The position numbers and the translations under genes were made by a program. From contig JAFMJH010000005.1 in the NCBI GenBank assembly GCA_017853555.1, positions 1-64,000 of the forward strand: 64,000 nucleotides of DNA, in the 5' to 3' direction. How positions within the stretch are numbered: the first letter of the stretch is position 1; every line of letters begins with the position of its first letter. Below, in pieces: positions 49,390 through 59,095 of the stretch. The notes beneath the pieces were generated by a model. That model saw only the letters and a program-made list of their open reading frames with translations. It was not told the DNA's origin and made no database searches. Origin of the DNA: Steroidobacteraceae bacterium (GTDB lineage Bacteria > Pseudomonadota > Gammaproteobacteria > Steroidobacterales > Steroidobacteraceae).

Positions 49390-50382
49390 TCAGATGAAGG
49401 TGGCGGCTGCCCGCTGCAGCCGATCGCGCGCGGCATCCCACTCGGGATCTTCGGGTACGCGCTCGACGAGGATACGCTCGGCACCGCACTTGTCGAGTGC
49501 GCGCAGCGCCGCATACAACACGCGCGCGTAGCCGCTCGCCTCGTTCGGTGCGCGCCACCAGAGACCGCGCGCCTCGAGTTCGGCGCACTCGGGCGGCGGC
49601 GCGCGGCGCGCAAGCACGGCAATCGTCGCCGACGAGGCGCTCACGGCGCGGCAGCGGCGATCGATTTCTTCGGCGCTCGCCAAAGCGACCGGCGTCGCCG
49701 GCGCGTAATGCTGCAAAGTCGAGCCCGGCACGCGCGGCGCGGCCGCATCGGCGCCGACCTCGATCGGGCCCAGCACCGCTTCGAGGGCGACACGGCCGAT
49801 CGCACCGGGGCGCAACAAGCGCGCCGGCGTTCGATCGAGCGCGACGATGGTCGACTCTAGACCGACTTCGCAATCGCCACCTTCGAGAATCACCGCGATG
49901 CCGCTCGGAAATTCCTCGCGTACATGAGCCGCACGCGTCGGCGACACGTGTCCGTAACGATTGGCCGAGGGCGCGGCGATGCCGCCATCGAAGGCCTCGA
50001 GCAAGGCGCGCGCGACCGGATGCGCCGGCACGCGCACCGCAATGGTGTTTTGACCGCCCGTGAGCACGTCGGAGACGCCGGCGGCCCGCGGCATCACGAG
50101 CGTGAGCGGCCCCGGCCAATGACGCCGCGCGAGCTCGAGCGCCGCCTCGGGCACGCTCGCCACCCATTGCGGCAGTTGCGCGACGGAGGCCAAATGCAGG
50201 ATCAGCGGATGGTCGGCCGGCCGACCTTTGAGTGCGTACACGCGCCGCAACGCATCGGGGTTGCGCGCGTCGGCGCCGAGCCCGTAGACGGTCTCGGTCG
50301 GGAAGGCCACCAAATCTCCGGCACGCAGCGCGGCGACGGCGGCCGCGATGTCGGGTGCGAGCGCACCCCGTTCGGCGGACAT
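49390..50382 (-). CDS. L-threonylcarbamoyladenylate synthase (Sua5-type)
   Basis: Makes threonylcarbamoyl-AMP for the t6A modification of ANN-decoding tRNAs. The 330-residue product has the YrdC domain (FPTETVYGLGADARNP, KGRPADHPLILHL, APSANRYGHVSPT) and a C-terminal Sua5 domain after about residue 215 (PGSTLQHYAPATPVAL), so it is the long form rather than short TsaC. There is no Shine-Dalgarno; TAGAAT ends six bases before the ATG. Confidence 0.94.
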   Translation of the reverse strand: MSAERGALAPDIAAAVAALRAGDLVAFPTETVYGLGADARNPDALRRVYALKGRPADHPLILHLASVAQLPQWVASVPEAALELARRHWPGPLTLVMPRAAGVSDVLTGGQNTIAVRVPAHPVARALLEAFDGGIAAPSANRYGHVSPTRAAHVREEFPSGIAVILEGGDCEVGLESTIVALDRTPARLLRPGAIGRVALEAVLGPIEVGADAAAPRVPGSTLQHYAPATPVALASAEEIDRRCRAVSASSATIAVLARRAPPPECAELEARGLWWRAPNEASGYARVLYAALRALDKCGAERILVERVPEDPEWDAARDRLQRAAATFI

Positions 50383-50388
50383 GCGCGA

Positions 50389-50394
50389 ATTCTA
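50389..50394 (-). promoter_or_regulatory. Putative -10 box for the Sua5 gene (leaderless type)
   Basis: On the minus strand TAGAAT ends six bases before the ATG at 50382, two bases after the DUF72 stop codon. It implies an internal promoter within the long gcv-headed run. Confidence 0.5.
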
Positions 50395-50396
50395 GC

Positions 50397-51395
50397 CTAG
50401 GCGAGCGCAGCGGCGAGGGCCGCGATGCCGTGCGGCGCCGAACCTTCGGCTTTGTTGTTGACGATCAGCAGCGCTTCGCGGCCGCGACCGACCGCATCGT
50501 TCAACAGTCGCGCGATGCGTGCACGCGTTTCGACATCGGGATCGACCAGCCGGTCGAAGGGTGCGTACGCGGCGCGCGCCGCCTGATAGGCGCGATCGTG
50601 GCGCAGCAACCAGCGCAGCACGAGCGGACCGCGCGCCTCGGGATCCGCCCCCTGCGCATCGATCCGCGGCATGCGCGGATGCGAGCACGCACCGTGCAGA
50701 CCGCCCTCGCTCGCCAGCATGGCGTGATAGTCGGCCCCGAGGATTTCGGGGTCGCGCCACTCGAAGGCATAGTGGACGTCACGCGGCAGCGCATGCAGGA
50801 AATCGGCGAGACGCTCGATCAACAGCGCCCGGTGCCGCAGTACGCGCTCGCCGAGCGGCGAAAACTGGAACAGCACCACGCCGAGTTTTTCACCCCAGGC
50901 GCGGCGCGCCGGATCGATCACCACGCGCTGCGCATACTCGGCATCCAAAAATGCCTGCGGTGCCGCGGCGAGAAACGCCGGCCGCGGCACGCTCTTGGGC
51001 GTCGTCAGCGCCGCGTGGGCTTTCATCAAAAATCGGAAGTCGTCGGGCACCATCGCGGCGTAGCGCTCGAGCGTACGGGCCGTGAGCGGCGCATAGAAAC
51101 TGCGATCGACACCGACCGCGCGCAGCAACGGATGCGCAGCGTAGGCTTCGAGGCCTGCGCGCGACAATCGTGCTTCGTCGTACTCGGCACCGTAGACGAA
51201 CCCGTTCCAGCCTGGAAACGACCAGGTAGACGTACCGAACCGCAGCGCGCGCGGCACACGGGCGGCGAGCGTCGCAAGCGCAGGATCGACGACGGCCGGC
51301 GCGACACCGTCTTCGCCGCTCGTCTTGCGCGCAACGCCCGCCTTCGCCGGCGGCGACAGGTCGGGAAAGAGCTCGTCCTGCGCGCGCTCGGTCAC
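50397..51395 (-). CDS. DUF72 domain-containing protein
   Basis: TIM-barrel-like YecE/DUF72 protein of unknown function. The 332-residue product starts at GTG. It has a charged N-terminal extension of about 45 residues, then the DUF72 core: RFGTSTWSFPGWNGFVY, FYAPLTARTLERYAAMVPDDFRFLMKAHAALTTPK, FSPLGERVL, and the C-terminal NNKAEGSAPHGIAALA. The extension is not usual in the family and lacks recognisable motifs. It lies six bases downstream of the PfkB kinase gene. Confidence 0.88.
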   Translation of the reverse strand: MTERAQDELFPDLSPPAKAGVARKTSGEDGVAPAVVDPALATLAARVPRALRFGTSTWSFPGWNGFVYGAEYDEARLSRAGLEAYAAHPLLRAVGVDRSFYAPLTARTLERYAAMVPDDFRFLMKAHAALTTPKSVPRPAFLAAAPQAFLDAEYAQRVVIDPARRAWGEKLGVVLFQFSPLGERVLRHRALLIERLADFLHALPRDVHYAFEWRDPEILGADYHAMLASEGGLHGACSHPRMPRIDAQGADPEARGPLVLRWLLRHDRAYQAARAAYAPFDRLVDPDVETRARIARLLNDAVGRGREALLIVNNKAEGSAPHGIAALAAALA

Positions 51396-51401
51396 GCGAC
51401 T

Positions 51402-52352
51402 TCAGAACGGCGCGGCGACCCCGAATGCGGCGCGATACCGGGTCGCGAACTCCGCACGGGCGAAACGGTGATTCTGCGTGCCGTGATGGGCGATTTTGAT
51501 CGCGCCCATCAGCGAGGCGATGCGCCCCGTCGTCGGCCAATCGAGGCCGTGCTGCAAGCCGTACAAAAGTCCGGCGCGATAGGCATCGCCGCAGCCGGTC
51601 GGATCGGCGATGCTCGGCGCGGTGACGGCGGGAATGTCGTGGCGCGTGCCGTCGGCAAAGATTTGCGAGCCCTCGCCGCCGCGCGTCACGATGAACGCGC
51701 GCACTTGCGCCGCGATCTGCTCGAGACTCCAGCCGGTGCGCTCGACCAGCAGACTCGCTTCGTAATCGTTGACCGCCACCCAGCTCGCTTGCCCGATGAG
51801 CGCGCGCAACTCCTCGCCGTTGAAGAGCGTCATCGCCTGACCGGGATCGAACACGAACGGAATGCCCGCGGCGACGAATTGCGCGGCGTGCTGACGCATG
51901 CCGGCGTGACTCTCCGGCGCGACGATGCCGAGCCCGATGCTGCCGTCGGTCGGCACCGCATTCAGATGATCGTGATTCATCGCGCCCGGGTGAAAGGCGG
52001 TGATCTGGTTGTTGGCGGCGTCGGTGGTGATGTAGGCCTGCGCGGTGTATTGATCGTCGAGCTGTCGCACGAGATCGAGCGGCAAACCGCAGTCGCGCAT
52101 CCAGGCGCGGTACGGATCGAAGTCCGTGCCGACCGTCGCCATCACCTTGCCGTCACCCCCGAGCAACTTGAGGTTGTAGGCGATGTTGCCGGCGCAACCG
52201 CCGAAATTTCGCCGCAAGCCCGGGACCAGAAAGGCCACGTTCAACATGTGGATTCGATCGGCGAGGATGTGATCTTTGAAGTGCCCGTCGAACACCATCA
52301 CGGTGTCGTAAGCGACGGATCCACAGATCAGGGCGGTCTTGGCAGCGGTCAT
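51402..52352 (-). CDS. PfkB-family carbohydrate kinase, adenosine-kinase-like
   Basis: Ribokinase-fold kinase. The 316-residue product has the N-terminal PfkB signature area (GGCAGNIAYNLKLLGGDGKVMATVGTDF) and the C-terminal anion-hole and catalytic motif in DPTGCGDAYRAGLLYGL, where the catalytic aspartate follows GCG. Such proteins are often annotated as adenosine kinase; the substrate is not proven here. A GGAGAAG Shine-Dalgarno precedes the ATG at 52352. dgkA is 16 bases upstream. Confidence 0.85.
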   Translation of the reverse strand: MTAAKTALICGSVAYDTVMVFDGHFKDHILADRIHMLNVAFLVPGLRRNFGGCAGNIAYNLKLLGGDGKVMATVGTDFDPYRAWMRDCGLPLDLVRQLDDQYTAQAYITTDAANNQITAFHPGAMNHDHLNAVPTDGSIGLGIVAPESHAGMRQHAAQFVAAGIPFVFDPGQAMTLFNGEELRALIGQASWVAVNDYEASLLVERTGWSLEQIAAQVRAFIVTRGGEGSQIFADGTRHDIPAVTAPSIADPTGCGDAYRAGLLYGLQHGLDWPTTGRIASLMGAIKIAHHGTQNHRFARAEFATRYRAAFGVAAPF

Positions 52353-52368
52353 CGACTTCTCCGGATTT

Positions 52369-52743
52369 TCAATGATCGAGCAGCACCAGCGCCCAGACGA
52401 CGACCAGCAGCGCGAACGAGGTGAACACGGCTGCGGAGCCGATGTCCTTGGCAAGACCCGACAACGGATGGCGCTCGAGGCCGATCCGATCTATGGCGGC
52501 TTCGACGGCGCTGTTGAGCAGTTCGACGATCAGCACCACGAAGATGGGCCCTATCAGCAACGCCCGCTCGACGCCGTTGTCGCCGAGCCACACGCCGAGC
52601 GGCAACAGTACGACCGCCAGCGCGAGCTCCTGGCGGAATGCCGCTTCCTCGGCGAAGGCGCCGCGAAAGCCTTTTGCACTGTTGCCGAACGCGCGCCACA
52701 CGCGCACGAGTCCGGTCGGTTTGGGTCGATCGCCGATGCTCAC
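52369..52743 (-). CDS. dgkA: Diacylglycerol kinase DgkA
   Basis: Small inner-membrane kinase that recycles diacylglycerol to phosphatidic acid. The 124-residue product has the N-terminal amphipathic region ([22 protein letters not shown]), three membrane helices, and the catalytic signature [34 protein letters not shown]. The start overlaps the gcvPB stop by four bases (ATGA), an unusual partner. Confidence 0.96.
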   Translation of the reverse strand: MSIGDRPKPTGLVRVWRAFGNSAKGFRGAFAEEAAFRQELALAVVLLPLGVWLGDNGVERALLIGPIFVVLIVELLNSAVEAAIDRIGLERHPLSGLAKDIGSAAVFTSFALLVVVWALVLLDH

Positions 52744-54230
52744 GCGGGCGAGTTTACCGGTTTCCAGGCGAGGTCGAGTTGCTTTGCGGCACGCACGTCG
52801 TCGAGTCGCCGCACGGGCATGGTGTACGGCGCGCCCTTGAGCTTGGCCGCATCAGCATGCGCCTCGGCGAGGATCGAAACCATCGCCTCGACGAACGCAT
52901 CGAGCGTCTCGCGGCTTTCGGTCTCGGTCGGCTCGATCAGCAGGCACTCCGGCACCAGCAACGGGAAATACGTGGTCGGTGCGTGGAAGCCGTGATCGAG
53001 CAGACGCTTGGCGACGTCCATCGCCGTGACGTTCAATTCTTTGGCCTGCTTCTTCATGGTCACGATGAACTCGTGGCTCGCGCGTCGATCGGGGTACGCG
53101 AGGTCGAAGCCCGCGGCGCGCAACCGGGCCATCAGATAATTGGCATTCAACGTCGCGTACTCGCCGACGCGTGCCATACCGTCGCGGCCCAACATGCGCA
53201 TGTAGACGTAGGCACGCAGCAACACGCCCGCGTTGCCCATGAACGCCGACAAACGGCCGATCGACTGCGGTCGATCGCGCTCGCTCAGCCAGCGATAGCC
53301 ATCACCCTCGCGACCGACCACCGGCACCGGCAGGAACGGCTCGAGACGCGCACTCACGCCCACGGCACCGGCACCCGGTCCACCGCCGCCGTGCGGCGTC
53401 GAGAAGGTCTTGTGCAGGTTCATGTGGATGACGTCGAAACCCATGTCGCCCGGGCGCACTTTGCCGAGGATGGCGTTGAGGTTTGCGCCGTCGTAATACA
53501 GCAAGCCGCCGGCGTCGTGCACGAGCTTCGCGACTTCGCGAATCTTGCGTTCGAACACGCCGAGCGTGGACGGGTTGGTGAGCATGATGCCCGCGGTGTT
53601 CGGGCCGACCACCTTCGCGAGCGCCTCGAGATCGACGTCGCCTTGATCATCGACCGGAATCTCGCGCACCACACAGCCGCACATGGTCGCGGTCGCGGGG
53701 TTCGTGCCGTGCGCCGCCTCCGGCACGATGATCTCGTTGCGCGCATGGTCGCCGCGCGCCGCATGATACGCGCGGATCATCGCCACGCCGGCAAACTCGC
53801 CGTGCGCACCGGCCATCGGATTCAACGACACGGCACGCATGCCGGTGACTTCCTTGAGCATCTCCTGCAACTCGAACATGCATTCGAGAAAGCCTTGCCC
53901 GTGCGTCGCCGGCGCAAGCGGATGCCGACCGATGAACTCCGGCAGCATCGCGTACTGATTGCAGGCCTTGGGGTTGTACTTCATCGTGCACGAACCCAAA
54001 GGATAGAAATGCGTGTCGATCGCGAAGTTCAGCTGCGACAGGCGCGTGAAGTGACGCACGGTGTCGAGCTCGCTGACTTCGGGCAGACGCGGCGGCGTGC
54101 GCCGGCGCAATGCCGCCGGCAAATCGTCACCGCCGGTCTTGGCGAGCGCGGGCGGATGCTGCGCAGCCGCGCCGCGACCGGGACGCGAGTATTCGAAAAT
54201 CAACGGTTCGACGGCCTTGGGCGCAGTCAT
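52740..54230 (-). CDS. gcvPB: Glycine dehydrogenase (decarboxylating) subunit 2
   Basis: C-terminal half of the split P-protein of the glycine cleavage system; it carries the PLP. The 496-residue product has the PLP lysine K274 ([17 protein letters not shown]), [10 protein letters not shown], and AAHGTNPAT. It overlaps gcvPA by four bases, as expected for two subunits of one dimeric unit. Most well-studied gammaproteobacteria have a single-chain GcvP, so the split form is a lineage marker. Confidence 0.97.
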   Translation of the reverse strand: MTAPKAVEPLIFEYSRPGRGAAAQHPPALAKTGGDDLPAALRRRTPPRLPEVSELDTVRHFTRLSQLNFAIDTHFYPLGSCTMKYNPKACNQYAMLPEFIGRHPLAPATHGQGFLECMFELQEMLKEVTGMRAVSLNPMAGAHGEFAGVAMIRAYHAARGDHARNEIIVPEAAHGTNPATATMCGCVVREIPVDDQGDVDLEALAKVVGPNTAGIMLTNPSTLGVFERKIREVAKLVHDAGGLLYYDGANLNAILGKVRPGDMGFDVIHMNLHKTFSTPHGGGGPGAGAVGVSARLEPFLPVPVVGREGDGYRWLSERDRPQSIGRLSAFMGNAGVLLRAYVYMRMLGRDGMARVGEYATLNANYLMARLRAAGFDLAYPDRRASHEFIVTMKKQAKELNVTAMDVAKRLLDHGFHAPTTYFPLLVPECLLIEPTETESRETLDAFVEAMVSILAEAHADAAKLKGAPYTMPVRRLDDVRAAKQLDLAWKPVNSPA

Positions 54231-55585
54231 CGCAGAGCTCCTCGCAGCGCATCGGCATAGCGCTGCAAATCATCACGGGTTTTGGTCTCGGTGGCGCAGA
54301 CGAGCATGGCGTTGCCGAGTTCGGGATAGTCTTCCTGCAGATCGACCCCCGCCAAAATGCCTTCGCGCGCGAGTTTCGCGAGCACGCCGGCGACGGGCAC
54401 GTCGAGTTGCAGCACGAGTTCGTGGAATCGCGGGCCGGAAAATGCGGCGCGCACGCCCGGCACGGCGATGAGCAGCTCGGCCAGTTCGCGCGTGCGGCTC
54501 CGCGAGACCTCCGCGACCTGCGCAAGCCCCGCGGGCCCGAGCAGCGTCATGTAGATCGTCGCCGCCGTCATCAAAAGTCCCTGGTTGGTGCAGATGTTCG
54601 ACGTCGCCTTGCCGCGACGGATGTGCTGCTCGCGCGCCTGCAAGGTGAGCGTGAAACCGGGTCGACCTTCGAGATCGACGGTGCGACCGACGATGCGACC
54701 GGGCATGGAGCGCACGTGCTCCATGCGCGTCGTCATGAAACCGAAGTACGGACCACCCGACGACAGCGGCACGCCGAGCGGCTGCCCCTCGCCGATGCAG
54801 ATATCCGCGCCCTTCGCGCCCCACTCGGCGGGCGGCTTGAGGATCGCGAGCGAGGTGGGATTCACCGCCGCGATCACGAACATGCCCTGGGCATGCGCCC
54901 AGTCGGTGAGCGCGTCCACGTCTTCGAGCTGGCCGAAGAAATTCGGCTGCTGGATGACGAGTGCAGCGTAATCTTTGCCCGCATGCGTGGCGAGCGCCTT
55001 CTGATCGATGCAGCCGCTGCCGCGCTCGTACGGGACGACGTCGAATTGCAAACCCTGGTTGCCGGCAGTGCTGAGCGCGACGCGGCGGTAATTCGGATTC
55101 AGCGTCGCCGGTACGAGCAGGCGCAGACTTTTGGACTTGCGATGCGCACGTACCGCCATCAGCGCCGCCTCGGCAACCGCCGAGCCGCCGTCGTAGAGCG
55201 ATGCGTTCGACACTTCGAGACCGGTCAAGCTCGTGATCATCGACTGGTATTCGTAGATGATCTGCAGCGTGCCCTGACTGGCTTCGGCCTGATACGGCGT
55301 GTACGCCGAATAGAACTCGCCGCGCGTGGTCAAAGCCCACACGGCCGCCGGGATGTGGTGTTCATAGGCGCCGCCACCCAAAAACGCGAGCGGCTGACCG
55401 TCACGACGCGCGCGCGCCGTCATCAAGCGGCCGATCTCCATCTCGGAGAGTCCGGGCGGAATCCCGTCGAGACCTTTGACGCGCAGCGCCTCGGGAATCT
55501 CGTCGAACAAAGTCTCGACGTCGGGCACGCCGATGGTCGCGAGCATCTCGCGCACATCGGTTTCGGTATGCGGCAAAAACGGCAT
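54227..55585 (-). CDS. gcvPA: Glycine dehydrogenase (decarboxylating) subunit 1
   Basis: N-terminal half of the split P-protein. The 452-residue product starts [20 protein letters not shown] and has [33 protein letters not shown] and [11 protein letters not shown]. The ATG at 55585 follows GGAGG by a few bases and lies two bases after gcvH. It needs GcvPB for activity. Confidence 0.97.
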   Translation of the reverse strand: MPFLPHTETDVREMLATIGVPDVETLFDEIPEALRVKGLDGIPPGLSEMEIGRLMTARARRDGQPLAFLGGGAYEHHIPAAVWALTTRGEFYSAYTPYQAEASQGTLQIIYEYQSMITSLTGLEVSNASLYDGGSAVAEAALMAVRAHRKSKSLRLLVPATLNPNYRRVALSTAGNQGLQFDVVPYERGSGCIDQKALATHAGKDYAALVIQQPNFFGQLEDVDALTDWAHAQGMFVIAAVNPTSLAILKPPAEWGAKGADICIGEGQPLGVPLSSGGPYFGFMTTRMEHVRSMPGRIVGRTVDLEGRPGFTLTLQAREQHIRRGKATSNICTNQGLLMTAATIYMTLLGPAGLAQVAEVSRSRTRELAELLIAVPGVRAAFSGPRFHELVLQLDVPVAGVLAKLAREGILAGVDLQEDYPELGNAMLVCATETKTRDDLQRYADALRGALR

Positions 55586-55587
55586 GA

Positions 55588-55980
55588 TCAGCCTCCGACG
55601 GCGGCGAGTTCGGCCGCGTAGGCATCGGCGCCGAGCAGATCCGCGCCCGCGCCGGCGGCGGGCTGCACGCGCATCATCCAGCCGGCTCCGTAACAATCCT
55701 GGTTGATGAGCTCGGGCGTCGCCGCCAACGCTTCGTTGACCGCAAGCACGGTGCCACCGATCGGGCTGTAGACGTCGGAGGCCGCCTTCACGGATTCGAC
55801 GACGGCACAGGCCGCACCGGCTTCGAGCACGCGCCCGACTTCGGGCAACTCGACGAACACGAGATCACCGAGCGCGCCTTGCGCATGGTCGGTGATGCCC
55901 ACTTCGAGCGTGCCGTCGGGCAGCGTACGGACCCATTCGTGGGATTTCGCATAGCGCAGATCGGGGAGGACTTGGCTCAT
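55588..55980 (-). CDS. gcvH: Glycine cleavage system H protein
   Basis: Shuttle protein carrying the aminomethyl group on a lipoyl lysine. The 130-residue product has the lipoylation site K65 in [17 protein letters not shown] and the start [15 protein letters not shown] lies about eight bases before the ATG. gcvT is 14 bases upstream. LipA and LipB encoded at 30 kb would load the lipoyl group. Confidence 0.97.
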   Translation of the reverse strand: MSQVLPDLRYAKSHEWVRTLPDGTLEVGITDHAQGALGDLVFVELPEVGRVLEAGAACAVVESVKAASDVYSPIGGTVLAVNEALAATPELINQDCYGAGWMMRVQPAAGAGADLLGADAYAAELAAVGG

Positions 55981-55994
55981 GACTGAAACTCCTG

Positions 55995-57113
55995 TCAAAG
56001 ATCGATGAGGATGCGGCCGTTGCGCACGAACGGCAGTTTGACCACGCGCGCAGGCAGATGCTTGCCGCGGATGTCGACCAAAACTTTGTCCGTGGTCTGA
56101 CGCGGCACGCGAGCGAACGCGATCGAACGTTCGAGCGTCGGTGAATACGTGCCGCTCGTGACTTCGCCGCGCAGGTCCGTACCGGGCACGATCACGGCCT
56201 GGTGACCGCGCAACACGCCGCGATCTTCGAGCACGAGACCGACGAGCTTGGAGGCCGCGCCACCCTGCGCGCGAATCGCCTCGAGCGCCTTGCGACCGAC
56301 GAAGTCGCGCGTCGCGGGCTCGAACGCCACGGTCCATGCCAGACCCGATTCGAGCGGATGGCGCGTCGTGTCCATGTCGTTGCCGTAGAGGTTCATGCCG
56401 GCTTCGAGACGCAGCGTGTCACGCGCGCCGAGACCGCAAGGCGCCACGCCCGCGGCGATCAGCGCGCGCCATGCCGGCACGGCCGCCGCGTTCGGCAACA
56501 CGATTTCGAAGCCGTCTTCGCCGGTGTAGCCGGTACGCGCGACGAACCAGCTCGCGCCGTCGGTGGCCGGAAATTCGCGGCCGAAAAAAGGCTCCATCGC
56601 CAGCGCCGATTCGCGTGCTGCAGACTCGAGCAACGCGGCGGCTTTGGTGCGCGCCTGCGGGCCCTGCACGGCGATCATCGCCAGATCCGTGCGCTCGGTG
56701 ATGGTCACGGCGAGATTCCACTCGGCCGACCGCGCGCGCATCCAGGCCAGATCACCGTCGCGCGTGCCGGCGTTCACCACCACGCGAAACCAGTCTTCGC
56801 GCAAAAAATAGACGATCAGATCGTCGATCACGCCGCCCGTGTCGTCGAGCATGCAGGAATACAGGGCTTTGCCGGCCACCCGCAGCTTGCCGACGTCGTT
56901 TGCGACCAGTCGCGAGAGGAAGGCGCGGGTCGAGGCGCCGTGCAGATCGACCACGCACATGTGCGACACGTCGAACATGCCCGCATCGCGACGCACGCTG
57001 TGATGTTCTTCGATTTGCGAGCCGTAATTGACCGGCATGTCCCAACCGCCGAAGTCGACGGTGCGCGCGCCGAGCGCGACGTGTTGATCGTAAAGCGGTG
57101 TGCGACGTCCCAT
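55995..57113 (-). CDS. gcvT: Glycine cleavage system T protein (aminomethyltransferase)
   Basis: Releases ammonia and forms methylenetetrahydrofolate. The 372-residue product has [47 protein letters not shown] and [13 protein letters not shown]. The ATG at 57113 follows a perfect AGGAGG Shine-Dalgarno (57122-57127) eight bases upstream. Expression should depend on the tandem glycine riboswitch and terminator ahead of it. The methylene-folate formed could feed ThyA. Confidence 0.97.
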   Translation of the reverse strand: MGRRTPLYDQHVALGARTVDFGGWDMPVNYGSQIEEHHSVRRDAGMFDVSHMCVVDLHGASTRAFLSRLVANDVGKLRVAGKALYSCMLDDTGGVIDDLIVYFLREDWFRVVVNAGTRDGDLAWMRARSAEWNLAVTITERTDLAMIAVQGPQARTKAAALLESAARESALAMEPFFGREFPATDGASWFVARTGYTGEDGFEIVLPNAAAVPAWRALIAAGVAPCGLGARDTLRLEAGMNLYGNDMDTTRHPLESGLAWTVAFEPATRDFVGRKALEAIRAQGGAASKLVGLVLEDRGVLRGHQAVIVPGTDLRGEVTSGTYSPTLERSIAFARVPRQTTDKVLVDIRGKHLPARVVKLPFVRNGRILIDL

Positions 57114-57154
57114 GTGCGCGGCCTCCTGATTCGATCGGCCTACCGCACGGGCAC

Positions 57155-57189
57155 AAAAAAAGGCGGCGGCCGCACCTGCGACCGCCGCC
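57155..57189 (-). terminator. Intrinsic terminator between glycine riboswitch and gcvT
   Basis: On the minus strand a 12-base-pair stem with one G-T pair (57189-57178 with 57173-57162), loop AGGT, is followed by seven T residues at 57161-57155. Its first bases overlap the 3' strand of aptamer 2, so ligand binding and terminator folding can compete. This is an expression platform of the transcription-termination type. Confidence 0.85.
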
Positions 57190-57400
57190 CCTCTGTCCTT
57201 GTACCTGAGAGATCGGGCCCGCCGGACGGCGTGCCGCTCCCCTTCGGTGGGTGTGTCGCCGGCTCGAACGCCTGGCGTCTCACCACTCTCCAGAATTCGC
57301 CTGCGACCTGCCGTTCTTTTGCCTGAGCGTTTCCGGGCGGAAACTTGCGCCTTCGGCGTTCGTCGCAGCGCCACGGGGCGTGCCACGAATCTCTCCGGCT
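57188..57400 (-). promoter_or_regulatory. Tandem glycine riboswitch (two aptamers) upstream of gcvT
   Basis: Reading the minus strand, aptamer 1 (about 57400-57307) has GGAGAGA, GCCGAAGGCGCAAG and CTCAGGCAAAAGAAC. Aptamer 2 (about 57293-57188) has GGAGAG, CACCGAAGGGGAGC and CTCTCAGGTACAAGGACAGA. These are the conserved junction pieces of the glycine aptamer, in two copies with a short linker, as in Vibrio cholerae and Bacillus subtilis gcvT leaders. The role, glycine-induced expression of the gcv operon, follows from the family and the position. Confidence 0.93.
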
Positions 57401-57425
57401 AGGTCGGGATACGCGAACGGCCGGA

Positions 57426-57431
57426 AGGATA
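57426..57431 (-). promoter_or_regulatory. Putative -10 box for the gcv riboswitch transcript
   Basis: On the minus strand TATCCT lies about 26 bases before aptamer 1. It is the only -10-like hexamer between the aptamer and ispG on this strand. The -35 region is poor. Confidence 0.3.
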
Positions 57432-57452
57432 GCACCGAAGCGCGCCGGACGT

Positions 57453-57481
57453 CTGCCATTCGGCCGCATCTGCCTTAAACT
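57453..57481 (+). promoter_or_regulatory. Putative promoter for ispG
   Basis: CTGCCA (57453-57458) and TAAACT (57476-57481) are 17 bases apart, each matching consensus in four of six positions, with a leader of about 26 bases to the ispG ATG. Confidence 0.35.
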
Positions 57482-57514
57482 GCGGTGCTCGGGAACGTTT
57501 CAGGACGGGGACGC

Positions 57515-58738
<1,224 letters not shown>

Positions 58739-58765
58739 GCCGCGCGCAACAGCCGGAGATCAACC

Positions 58766-59095
58766 ATGAGCCTCACCGAAAAGAAATGCCTGCCCTGCGA
58801 AGGCGGCATACCGCCGCTGCCGCGAGCCGACTGCGAGCGCTTGCTCGGCGAATTGTCGCCGCAGTGGCGGCTGTCGCCCGACGGCAAGGAGCTGCAGCGC
58901 GAGTTCGCATTCAAAGATTTTTATCGCACAATGAGCTTCGTGAACGCGCTCGCGCACGTGGCGAACGCCGAAGACCATCATCCGGATCTGGCGATCGGCT
59001 ACGGTTATTGCCGCGTGCGCTATCGCACGCACGCGGTCGACGGACTCACCGAGAACGACTTCATCTGCGCAGCGAAGATCGACCGGATCGACTGA
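58766..59095 (+). CDS. phhB: 4a-hydroxytetrahydrobiopterin dehydratase
   Basis: Pterin-4a-carbinolamine dehydratase that recycles the pterin cofactor of aromatic amino acid hydroxylases. The 109-residue product has the active-site motif AEDHHPDL and LSPDGKELQREFAFKDFYRTMSFVNALAHVA. GGAG lies eight bases before the ATG. No phenylalanine hydroxylase is in the window. Its last 35 bases overlap the end of the opposite-strand ubiI-like gene. Confidence 0.94.
   Translation: MSLTEKKCLPCEGGIPPLPRADCERLLGELSPQWRLSPDGKELQREFAFKDFYRTMSFVNALAHVANAEDHHPDLAIGYGYCRVRYRTHAVDGLTENDFICAAKIDRID

Noticed and set aside
50232-52424. 730-codon plus-strand frame opposite Sua5, DUF72 and the PfkB kinase
   Set aside because: Spans three well-supported opposite genes and is very Arg/His-rich, as expected for an antisense frame.
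57114-57514. Small open frames in the gcvT-ispG gap
   Set aside because: The sequence is fully explained by the glycine riboswitch, terminator, Shine-Dalgarno and promoters; no frame shows protein similarity.
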